Positions 46,436 through 57,214 of a stretch of DNA of 64,000 nucleotides are shown piece by piece; positions within the stretch are counted from its first letter, which is position 1, and every line of letters begins with the position of its first letter. The notes below the pieces were generated by a model, which saw only the letters and a list, made by a program, of their open reading frames with translations, was not told the DNA's origin and made no database searches. Origin of the DNA: Rhabditoides inermis (lineage: Eukaryota > Nematoda > Chromadorea > Rhabditida > Rhabditidae); the NCBI GenBank assembly GCA_963966185.1, contig CAWZYM010000295.1:500001-564000 (forward strand), written 5' to 3'. The position numbers were made by a program, and so were the translations under genes.

Positions 46436-49400
46436 ATGGGTGAGGATGAGGCTGAGAAACGAGAAAAGTTCAAGGTTTTGGCAGTGAGCAACATCTCGAC
46501 TGCAGCCACAAAGGATCAGATCTACAACTTGTTTCAAGTTCTTGGCAGAGTTGAAGATTTCAAGGTGAGATATCAAATATCAAGTTAATTGTTTCCATAC
46601 TTTTCATATAATATTAAATTGGAGGTCGATTCATCGTTAATGTTTATGTTATTGATTGATTCGTAACCGTAAAATGCTGTTTCTTCCAGGTGTATCCGAC
46701 GGATGCAAATTTGACTTCCACAACTACACAGAAGTTTGCTTACATCAAGTACGAAGATGAGAAGTCAGTTGAGACTGGTCAACATCTGACGAATACTGTC
46801 TTGATCGATCGCGCCATTGTTTGCATCCCATGCATTGACAGTGAGTTCCTTTACTTAATATTTTGAAATGTGTACAATTCGCGAATGATAAATACAAATT
46901 ATGTTTCAGATACTATCCCTGATGAACAGTCGGTGCTGAACTCGGGCGGTCCGTCGCTGCAAGGCCAACGTCAGCTGCCTCCTCATGTCCAGAACAAGGT
47001 TCAAGACATGGGAGACGGCACTTCTATGGTGAGTTTGATGTTACTTGTTGTTGTTTTTGTGATCTTCCTCTTCTCTTCTTGAATCACTTTGAAACTTACA
47101 GTAGCCAGTAGATGTCGATCAACGGGACTGAACAAGTAAGACGTTTCTCTTTGGCATCTCTCTTCGTCTTCTCAATGCGTTGAAGCTTTTTGTATTACAG
47201 ACTGATTGACTCATCGATATTTGGTGCCCCACGCTGCCGAGTCCGGGGGGTCGGATTGGTTTGATTGAGAGTGCATCAACGAGTAGTTTTGATGCTATGT
47301 ATTTTCTCTCTGAGGGGATTGAATTTTGAATGATATTTGATATATGTTTTTTTAATTTCATTTTACTAATTCTATTCCCATTTCAGTTGATTACAGTCGA
47401 TTCGACTCTGGACCAACTGGGACTTCCGCCGTACCCGCCTCTCGCCGGAAATACGGAACCAGCGAAAATCGAAGAAATCCGCCGTACCATCTACGTTGGA
47501 AATCTTCCAAAAGGCGTTGACGGAAATGAAATCGTCTCTTTCTTCAACGACTTTATCGGAGAGGTGTGGTTCATTTTTTTTCAAATCTAGTAGTCGAGTC
47601 GAGGAATGTTTCCTAGTCTTGATTCAATTCTTTCTTGTTGTTTGCTTTCGGTGAGACACTGCGTGAGTTGGCGCGGGGAGAAAGGACGCGAGTACTTCTT
47701 TGCGAAACGCTTCCCATAAACATCTGCTTGTCCTGAAATATAAGCGATGAATACTATTATGTGACTATGTTTACTTTGAACTGATATTCGGTGTTCTCGA
47801 GAATCCATTGGTCAACAATGCATACGATTACAGCTGTGTAGTAGATGGCGTTGACGCAAAAGCTGAACCACCAAGCCTTTCGGATGAAACCGGTTCCGAG
47901 CACGATAGACATATCATCGTAGAGGTTGCCGCTCATGAGCGTGTAGATGATTACGCGCGTCATGAAGATAAGCCACACGATTGCGCACTGATAATCCATT
48001 CTGTCCTCCCACGCATCCGACAGCGGGTGCGGGCGCTTCCACTCCCGGTAGTTCTTGATGCCCGACGAGACTAGCTCGTAGTCACTCTTACAGATCTGAC
48101 AATTCTGAAAAAAACAACGGTTTTATACGAAAGCCCGAAAGCGTTGCGTACCGTGTTGTGAGTAGTGTCGACCCAAGTGCGAAGACAGTTCTGGTGGACG
48201 TACTGGACAGTTCCGCGGCAGTTGCACGGGCGGATGAGACCGGACGGCTCATCGTCAAGACATATGCGACATATCGGAGCAGTGCCCGTGCGTGCCGACG
48301 AAAGCGAGTCGACTGGCACAGAAGCCATTGCACCACCACACCGCCGCGCGTCTCCCGAACTTAACTAATGACTTTGTTTGATCGTGAATAGGGTGTTGAT
48401 TTGATTTTCTTTTCAGGTGATGTACGTTCGCATGGCGACAGGTCCTTCGACACTTCCTTGCGATTATGCGTACGTCGAGTTCTCGCAGCAACCATCCGTG
48501 CCCATGGCCCTACAAAATAACGGAATCGAATTCCAGAGCCGCCCACTCAGGTACTATTGTCATATTTCATTATTACATACCTATCTCACATTTTGGATTA
48601 TTTTAATGTTAGTAATATTACATGTGCTGTTACAGAATCCAACACTCGAAGGTAGCGATCATCAAACCGCAACAGAAGACCGCAGCGCAAGCAGTGGAGG
48701 AGATCGAGGAGGCTATCCGCATGGGAAAGGGAGGAGGTAAGGACATATATAATGTACGATATACATATCCATATCCATACAGAGCGTTCTCCTCGTCGCC
48801 GTCGTTCCCGTACTCGGTCCCCCCGTCGCTCGCCCTCGCGTTCTCGCGATCGCAGTCGTCGATCTCGTTCTCGCGAACGCCGTGAGAGAAGGGAGCGATC
48901 TCGCGAAGAGCGAGAGAAGCGCGAGAAGGAGCGGGTTGAGAGGGAAAAGGAACGCGAGAAGAGGAGGAAGGAAGAGAGAGAGCGCGAACGCGAGAAGGAG
49001 CGTGAGCGGGAGCGCAAGAGGGACAAGGACAGGTCTCGCAGTCGGTATGTTTAGTGCTTGATAATTGAGGTTTTTTATTGACTGACATATTTTAGCGATC
49101 GTGACCGCAAGCGTGGTCGTAGTCGATCTCGCGATCGTCGCAGTAGGTCCCGTGATAGGAAGAAGGACAGGAAAGACCGCAAACGTAGTAGAAGCAAGAG
49201 CCGCAGCCGCACTCCCAAGAAGGTGCGTAATATATGCATAAAGATTAAAGAATATTCTAATTTGTGTTTAAAGGATCGCAAGCGCGATCGCAGCTCGGAC
49301 CGCAGTCGTCGCGACAAGGAGAAGGAAAGAGAGAGGAGGGACAAGGAGAGAAAGAAGGTAAAGGATCACATAATGCGTTTTGATCACGTTTTTCTTCAGG

Positions 49401-49731
49401 AAGTGAAGGAGATGAAAGCAGAAAAGGAAAAGGATCGCAATAGCAGCGATATCGACGAGCAGAGCATACGCGAGAGACTTCTTGAGAAGGTGGCCGCCAG
49501 GAGCACGTGCGTTTCATTCAACTGGTGTGTTTGTACTTCGCAACACACCATGTTTGATTTTTTTCATATTTAGTAATGCATATTACTTGTCATTTCAGGG
49601 ATGATGACGATACTATGGATACTGACCAGAAGGAAAACGGAGGAGACAAGACTGTGAAGGAGGAGCCGAAGGAAGTAAAGATGGAAACGGAGGAAGCTCC
49701 GACGGCCACCGAGAACGGAATGGAGCAGTAG
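46436..49731 (+). CDS. SREK1: SREK1/SFRS12-like SR-related splicing regulator
   Basis: Nuclear splicing regulator with two RRMs and an RS/RE-rich tail. RRM1: KVLAVSNISTAATKDQIYNL, then QKFAYIKYEDEKSVETGQHL, TNTVLIDRAIVCIPC (46470-46845). Linker with LDQLGLPPYPPLAG and AKIEEIRRT, where the human protein has KIDEIRRTVYVGNL. RRM2: IYVGNLPKGVDGNEIVSFFN (exon to 47562), completed after the large intron by VMYVRMATGPSTLPCDYAYV (48417). Then HSKVAIIKPQQKTAAQAVEE. The charged tail has RS repeats (RSRTRSPRRSPSRSRDRSRR), a long Glu/Arg block and the acidic end TENGMEQ, TAG at 49729-49731. Intron 47563-48416 contains a complete antisense RING-CH gene. First of four same-strand genes with gaps of about 200-300 nt. 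Confidence 0.93.
47613..48328 (-). CDS. MARCH-type membrane RING-CH E3 ubiquitin ligase, nested in SREK1 intron
   Basis: Small two-TM ubiquitin ligase. It starts MASVPVDSLSSARTGTAPIC. The RING-CH is C4HC3: CRICLDDEPSGLIRPCNCRG, then TVQYVHQNCLRTWVDTTHNT, and after a 42-50-nt intron NCQICKSDYEL. Two TM segments follow: QCAIVWLIFMTRVIIYTLMS and WWFSFCVNAIYYTAVIVCIV. After TEYQFK a phase-0 intron leads to DKQMFMGSVSQRSTRVLSPR, ending KKELNQD (stop 47613-47615). A different acceptor would end the protein at 47587 in another frame. The whole gene lies within one SREK1 intron on the opposite strand. MARCH proteins ubiquitinate membrane cargo; the target is unknown. Confidence 0.9.
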
Positions 49732-49940
49732 CCAACTCCCGGTAGATCTCTTCAAATGATTTTGATTATCATGTAATCCTTTATTGTTTTGTTTATATTG
49801 TTCGTGGTTGTTTGAGTCGTTTATAAATAATTAATGTATTGGCTAGTTGATTTGAGTGTTACGAACCTGCTCCGTTGTGCCGGTTTGATATCTCTGGCGG
49901 AATGACGGCGCTGCTTCGATACGATGGTTGTGAGTTATAG

Positions 49941-51229
49941 ATGCATCGCAGTGGTCTTTTCGCGGTGAGGCAATTGCAATGGGTTCGCAATCTCACTACC
50001 AAGCAGCTCGTCTATTCCGAGTATGGAGATCCCGCAAAGGTAGGATTATTTCCGTATGTATGTTATCAATCATGTGAGCTGTGATACAGGTAGTCCGCCT
50101 GGAAAATGTGGAGCTTGCGGATTCTCCGGCATCGGGTGAGGTGCTCGTCCGCTGGCTCGGAGCACCCATCAACCCTGCCGATCTGAACCAAATCCAGGGA
50201 GTGTATCCAGTGAAGCCAGCCTTGCCGGCAGTGGGCGGGAACGAGGGATACGGAAGGGTGGAGAAGGCGGGGCCGGGATGTGGGCTGAAGGAGGGAGACC
50301 ATGTGATCCCGGCCAAGAGTGGACTGGGCACGTGGAGGGAGCACGGCATGCACAAGCAGGGAGACGTGTTCCGTATCGACAGTGCACTCAGCCCCCAGCA
50401 CTCGGCCACCCTACAGGTGACAAAAGACGCAGTATAGAGGAGAGATGGGCTTTGTAGGTGAATCCTCCGACCGCGTACCGTATGCTCAAGGACTTTGTGG
50501 ATCTGAAGGAGGGCGACACTGTGATCCAGAACGGAGCCAACTCGGCGGTCGGAAAGTCTGTCATTCAGGTGGGAGTGAAGGGTATATCGATTGATGCATG
50601 TTGATGCAGATCTGCCGCGCTCGAGGGCTGCGCTCGGTGAACATTGTGCGCAAGAGGGACGACATGGCTTCGCTAGTTGAAGAGCTCACCGCGCTCGGAG
50701 CTGATGTGGTAAGCAAGAATATGTGGTGTCAATAAAAGTGCTGTGAGATTATGAACGAGATATAGAGAGAATAGCATGGCAGGTGGCGACGGAGGAGCAG
50801 CTGGTGCGGGAGCTGCGCGGCAAGGTGCGCGACGTGCGACTCGCACTTAACTGCGTCGGCGGACGCTCCGCCCTCCTCCTCGCAGGCACTCTCGGACACC
50901 AGGGGTGCATGGTCACCTACGGAGGCATGAGCAAGCAGCCACTGCAGGTAGGTCCCACTGGCTAGGTCGCAGTGTATGGGGACTTTCAGATCCCGACGGG
51001 TCCGCTCATCTTCAAGGACATCAGGCTGGCTGGGTTCTGGATGAGCCGGTGGTACGAGCAGCCGGGGAACGGGGAGGAGAGGGAGAGAATGTACGTCGAC
51101 CTGGCCAAGTGGATGAAGGCCGGAGAGCTGGTCGCCCCGCCCACTGTCCAGCGCGGACTTGGTGAACATGTCGCCGCGCTCGACGATGCCGCTAACAAGT
51201 TTGACAAGAAGCAGCTCTTCATGCCTTGA
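49941..51229 (+). CDS. mecr-1: Mitochondrial trans-2-enoyl-CoA/ACP reductase MECR
   Basis: NADPH-dependent last step of mitochondrial fatty-acid synthesis (type II), needed for lipoic acid supply. It starts [20 protein letters not shown], an Arg-rich presequence. MDR-superfamily blocks: [60 protein letters not shown] and [20 protein letters not shown]. Nucleotide-binding region: [20 protein letters not shown]. Then [33 protein letters not shown], and [20 protein letters not shown]. It ends FDKKQLFMP. The catalytic Tyr region ([13 protein letters not shown]) is intact. Introns as short as 43-46 nt (for example before IPTGPLIF). Starts 209 nt after the SREK1 stop. Confidence 0.95.
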
Positions 51230-51512
51230 ATAGTCCGGTGTTCACTCGTGTTTTTTATGTTGTAAAAATGTATATTATTTAGAAGATAATAATATTTATT
51301 ATTAGGATATTACGATATACTGCTATTTTCAATCTCCGATTGATTATTCAGGGTCTCACCGCGAAAGATTTTGGTGAGTTACTGTAATCGTTTTCGAATT
51401 TTGTATTTCAGTTCGATTTTCTTTGTTTCTTTGTTGATGTTTATCGCTGTATTTTGCCACTTAGTTTCTGTATTATTTATTTGTCTTCGAACTGTCTATT
51501 ACAGTATTGACG

Positions 51513-52369
51513 ATGGATCAAGTGACCAAGGAACTGTTAGCGAGCGTGCTTCAGGAGTTGCAGGTTTCTGCCAAAGTATCAGGTGCGTGTTAGATTTATG
51601 TTCGTGTTATGCATTATGGGACCCAATTTATGTATGATTTCAGAGAGGCGCGATCTGCCTTCTAAGTATATCGCACAACTCAAAGCCGAGATTGATGAGA
51701 ACAGCACTAAGTCGATGGAACGTGAGTAGCGGTGGTCGTTATTTCTTATTCTTATATGACCTAGTTTTCAGTTAGCGCCACCCATACGATGCTGTCAGCT
51801 GAATGTTCGGCAGTGGATGTGGAGATCGAGAGCATGGACGAGTCGGCTCTTTTGGAGTATTCGATCATGTGCTCGGAGAACGAGAAGGAGGAAGAGAGAC
51901 TGTTGGCGGAAGTCAGCAAGGGAACCAACACGCTCAACGACCGTCTCATTTCCGCCAACCCGGACAAGAAGGTCCTCGAGGTGTACGACTTGCTCGAACA
52001 GTTTGTCGCCTCGTGCAACGTCCGTGAGGAGGCTATTCCTGGCATCGACGAAACAGTCGCTATTAGAAGTGAGATTGGGGTTTTCAACAACATATTCAAC
52101 AGATACATTTAGTGACGGAGACCGAGAAAGAGATCGGGAAGATTGTTAAGGCGCTTGCCAACGTGGAGGAGAATGGCCCGATCTGGATGAAGATACTAAC
52201 CGCTGGAAACCGCAAGAAGTTTCTGTGAGTTCTCTATTTTCGATCATGTTTTATACCGAACGGTTTCAGGAAGAGCGTGGTGCAGCTGAACAAACGCATG
52301 AAGAAAGAACTGGTGAAGAACAAGTTGGATGTGCGCTGTCTCGAGATGGAGTACCGCAAAGCAAAGTGA
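51513..52369 (+). CDS. Unrecognised about 218-residue coiled-coil protein
   Basis: I do not recognise the family. It starts MDQVTKELLASVLQELQVSA. Five phase-matched exons give RDLPSKYIAQLKAEIDENST, SMDESALLEYSIMCSENEKE, VLEVYDLLEQFVASCNVREE, MTETEKEIGKIVKALANVEE and SVVQLNKRMKKELVKNKLDV, ending CLEMEYRKAK. Mostly charged and helical, with no TM or signal peptide. The stop TGA at 52367-52369 overlaps a GTGAGC donor-like string, and reading through that donor into an exon at 52665 would join it in phase to USP19. I keep them apart because USP19 proteins elsewhere lack this segment. It lies 283 nt after MECR. Confidence 0.7.
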
Positions 52370-52673
52370 GCAGATTGTTTCAGCTGGCAGTTACTGTCGA
52401 AATGTATAGTATTGTCGTTGTAATGTAATGTTGTTACTAATTGACCATGTTTCCCGTCCCCTGTGAATACCTCCTGCATCCTATTGCGTTTGCTGATTTC
52501 CCATCTGTGAATTTTGTTGTCCCCAGTTGGTTGTTGGACTTGTTATAAAATTTTATTGTTATAAAATCGTTGTTCTGATTGGCTTCATTGTCTCCATGAT
52601 ATGTGTAGTGCGTCTAAATTTCGCATGGTTATTTCTATATGATATGTGTACATTTCGTAACTTCAGTTTCCAG
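52370..52673. other. Gap between coiled-coil gene and USP19
   Basis: 304 nt, T-rich, with a TTTCCAG acceptor directly before the proposed USP19 ATG. No canonical AATAAA poly(A) signal was seen, which leaves the read-through fusion open. Confidence 0.5.
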
Positions 52674-52907
52674 ATGATTACCGGTTTAGTTGTGAGTAAC
52701 GATATTGTCAACAACAATGCAACGGCACCGTCTTCTACCAGAGGAAGGAGTACTTCCGTCCCAACAAGAAAGAAAACGAACCGCAAGGCTGATGAAGACT
52801 CTCCCGTGCTCATATCCATAGGTGCGTTTCTTTCCTTTCTGATTCCGGCATTCTCTTCTCACGAGATTATGTTTATTCAGTGACTGTGATTGTGTGATGA
52901 ACTATCC

Positions 52908-52954
<47 letters not shown>

Positions 52955-53203
52955 GATTCTTCTCCCGATGTTTTGCCGTTCCCAGAGGAATTTGATTTCA
53001 CATGCTCACATTCTCCCAGCGGAGAGTCTCTCATTGTCTCGTTTTCGCCATGTCTCTACTGCACGATATATTGAACGCGGTTGTCAGGGAGCTCATGTTA
53101 ACGGACGCCTATAATTTTACTTTTCATATTTACTCGTACGGTTTCGTTCTCACGGACTGCGTTCAAATGTCGTCATAGAAACAATCGTATACTCTCTCTT
53201 TCT

Positions 53204-53246
<43 letters not shown>

Positions 53247-56200
53247 GGAGCAGGGTCCGCGGCGGCGTATTGACTATTGTTGTTTTTGATTCCTTGTCTG
53301 TGCGGGGATTGACTCATTCATTCGTATGTGTGCATATTATTTCAACTGTTGTTGTGTTTCGCTGACATTTGATTGATCGTCGCGTTGCAGACTCGCTAAA
53401 GCATGAGTTCTACGAAAATGGGGAGGATGCCGTGATACGAGTACTACACAAGAACATTCAGGTATTGGAGAGAGAGAGAGAGAGGGAAGGAGGGAGGAGA
53501 GAGAGATGGTTTACAGGTGCAGAGCATTGCGCTGTCTACGAAGACGATTCAGGTGGAGTTCGAGTGTATGTGAGTTTCCATCCGCGTTGTTATTACGTTT
53601 CCCTCGCATGCGCTACCAATTGGCACTGCAGATAGGGCTGATGATCTCTGGAGGATGGGAGATCCCCTCCGGGACTCGGAAGCGGGCGTTCGCCGCGCGC
53701 TGCGCTCTCTCGATCCGCCCCGCTCTCTCACCTGTCTCTGCGTCGCGCGCTCTCTCCCCGCCCGGTGTGTGTGCGGGGTGTTTGTGTAACATTTCGAGCG
53801 AGTGCGGCAAGAGTGAAGAGTGGCCTGGCAGAGCGGAGCAGCAGCCGAATCCCCCTCCTCGATTGATCCACCCTCTTCCCTCCCCTCCCATCGCATCCCG
53901 AGTCGTGTATCCGCGCGTCCAGGTGTATAGTAGTCGCGCTGCCGCCGCACTTGTTCCCGAGAGTACTACTCTGGCTGTGTTGTTGTAATCGTCTATATGT
54001 GAATGTGCGCGGCGTTTGTATTGTCTGGTCGGTAGAGCTTTGGTCTCTTGCAGCAACCGGTCGGACCGTCTGCTATCGCGGTATCCGGGCGCGAGTCGCT
54101 TCCTGTGGTGCGTGCCGCTGCAAGGAGCCGTCCAGCCCGAGTGCCTCAAGGTGAGATATTCGTTGAATCAATTCATGATATCATTGATATGTAAGCTATG
54201 CATTTGTGGATAAGTATGTGATGTGATGTGATTTGATATGCTATTCAGATCACGGATCGCGAGTGGAGGATGCGCAAGCAGGCGTCGTCGTCGGACGTGG
54301 GTCCGGGCAACTGGGGCCGGCTGAACTCGCTGAGCGCGTCCACCGGCAGCATCCGCTCCGCCAACTACACCCCGCAGAGGAGCATGGGACCGAGGTGCGC
54401 GATGCAGATGGGTGGTCTGGTAGCCTATTGTAGGAGGTTGAGAGATATGCGCTGCAGCTAGAACAGTGATATGGTTTTCACAGTTTTGATGTGTTTCAGT
54501 CTGTCGTCGTACCGCTACCAGCCGTCGTCGACGGGCAGTGCGTCTGCGTACGGCACCCTGCCCCGCTCCACGTCGTCCACCTCTGCCGCCCTGTCCAGGA
54601 CGACCTCGAGTGGCAGCGTGTCCCTCGCCCGCTCTCCTACCAGCACCACCACTGCCAGGTGAGGCATTCAGTTGAGACTGACTCATGCCTGTGTCCGTAG
54701 GCCTCCGGCGCCGGCGTACGCTCGCATTCCGTACACGACTCGCGCGTCTGCCTACTCGCCCGCCACCTACTCCTCGATCGCGTCGAGGGACAAGGACAAG
54801 GAGCCCCTCTCCTCCTCCCTCTCCTCCTCCTCCGCACACTCTCGCTACTCCATTGGATACACACCCGGCATGGCTTCGGGCGCTGCGACCACGCATGCCA
54901 GCAGCCTGTCCAGCAAGTACGACTCTAGCAAGTATGATTCCAGCACCCTTCCGTCGGTGCGGGCCAGGTCGCTCAGTGTGCAGAGTGTCAGGTGAGGGGT
55001 TCTTGTTCTGTTCACCTTTTGAATTTGTTGATTTTTGAAGGACGCCGAACGTGCGTGATCTGACTCGCATGGCTGCGGAGCGCGCGCATCGGGACCACGA
55101 GGAGAATGAGTACAGGCGGTGGGAGGAGAGGGAGGGACTGCGTCCGCGGGAGGGCGGCGCCCCGCCCCCTCCGGCCCCGCCCCCGCCGCCACTACAGCAG
55201 CCGTCGTACAGGGAGAGGGAGCAAGTGAAGGACGACGAGCTGCGGAGGGTGAGTGGATGCGGGGCGGTTATGATGTTGATGAAGGCCTTGCAGGAGTTCC
55301 GTCGCAAGGTGACGTTCGATCACTCCCCGGCTCCTCCGACGAGTCGCTACGCTGCGGGTTCGTCTCCCGTCATCGAGTCGACGTCGGCAGCCAAGCCGAC
55401 GGCAAAGGTGCGTTACCGCATCCTCGTGGCACGCAGATCCAGCAACTATTCCTAGGACTAGGTTTCTAACGTTATTCCCGGTAACTTGTGCTCGCTCAAT
55501 TCTTGCCACAACAGCGGTGCTTTCTTTTGTTTCTTGCTCACACTGTTTCTAGTCGATTGCTCACCCCTAGTCATTGTGCTTTACTCCTTTCCACTACTGT
55601 GAATGCGATAAACTGCTTGCCCCGATCCCGCTGTTGTGGTGAGAGACTGAGAGAGATGAGAGGAGAGAGAAGAGGGAGAGGGGTGTTTTTGAGGCGAGAG
55701 CTGGAGAGTGACCGTAGTGTAATTGACTAGGTGGAGTGATTTATGCGACGGCGTTGAGGATGAACAGATGGCATTCGATGACTAGCGTGACATGTGTATC
55801 AGACGTGATTCCAGGTGCAGCCTCTGGCAGACCGTTCGGTGGGTGGTCAGGTGGTGCCGATCGGATTCACAGGACTGCGCAACATTGGCAACACGTGCTT
55901 CATGAATGCCACGCTGCAGGTGGGAACAGAGGGGGGAAGAGGAATGGAATGTCGTGTTCAGATGCTGGTCAACTGCGCCGAGCTGAAGGAGTACTTCTGC
56001 CGCGGTCTGCACAAGCAGGACGTCAACCACGACAATGTGCTGGGCTGCGGGGTGAGTGCGAGAGGGGAGTGGGAAGGAGGGGACAGGGGAGATGGCTGGG
56101 TGTGCAGGGTCGACTGGCAGACGCGTTCGCCGACTTCATGCAGCACATGTGGAGCGGCACCAGCAGGGCCATCGAACCGGCCGCCATCAAGGTGCGGCTA

Positions 56201-56914
56201 CAGTACTGAGAGTGAAGTTTATGGGACAGTTGGTGAAGTGAATCGAAACGTATTACACTGTTTTATTGATAACGTGTTTTGAAACTTATGACACAGTTTA
56301 ATTTATGAGAAGTGATGTGAAATGACTAGGATTTGGTTGTGTCCGATTGTAGGAGCTGGTGGCGGAGAAAGCGTCTCAGTTCGCCAACTACGCGCAGCAC
56401 GATGCACACGAGTTCCTGTCGTTCCTGCTGGACGGACTGCACGAGGACCTGAACAGGGTGAAGAGGAAGGCGTGCACGGAGGCCGTCGAGGCGGAGGGAA
56501 GGCCAGATGACATGGTAAGGGGAGAGGGAGGGAGAGAGAGAGAGAGATGCTTGCAGGTTGCGATGGAGGCGTGGCGCAACCACCTGCTGCGCAACGACTC
56601 TATCATGGTGGACCTGTTTCACGGCCAGCTCAAGTCCCGTCTGCAGTGTCCCTCCTGTGACCGAGTCTCCATCACATTCGATCCCTTTGTCTACCTCCCC
56701 GTCCCCTTCCCCAAGGTGCGCAAGTCGCTGCCCCTCTACTTCTGGCCCGTCGATCCTATGCTGCGTCCGGTAAAGGTGGGTATAGTGGGCGTGGCCTGAA
56801 GGGGCGGAGCATGTTTTGTTTTTAGATTACGGTGCTGTACAATCCGGATGGCACCGTGCAGGATGTGTTATCTGCAGTGTCCACTATGGTCAATGTGTCT
56901 ACGAAGAATGTGAG

Positions 56915-56995
<81 letters not shown>

Positions 56996-57183
56996 TCATC
57001 TCTCCCTCTCCCTCTCCTCTCCCTCTCCCTCTCCCTCTTTCTCTTTCTCTTTCTCTTTCTCTTTCTCTTTCTCTTTCTCTTTCTCTTTCTCTTTCTCTTT
57101 CTCTTTCTCTTTCTCTTTCTCTTTCTCTTTCTCTTTCTCTTTCTCTTTCTCTTTCTCTTTCTCTTTCTCTTTCTCTTTCTCTT

Positions 57184-57214
<31 letters not shown>

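Noticed and set aside
54409..54417. Additional TGGGTGGTC sites at 54409 and 55840 as part of the GLI/TRA-1 cluster
   Set aside because: Single, unpaired copies 47 kb away (one in coding sequence) and within what chance plus composition could give.
54168..55307. 379-codon minus-strand frame over the USP19 linker
   Set aside because: The plus strand holds phase-matched USP19 exons; the minus frame is Arg/Gly/Ala low complexity.
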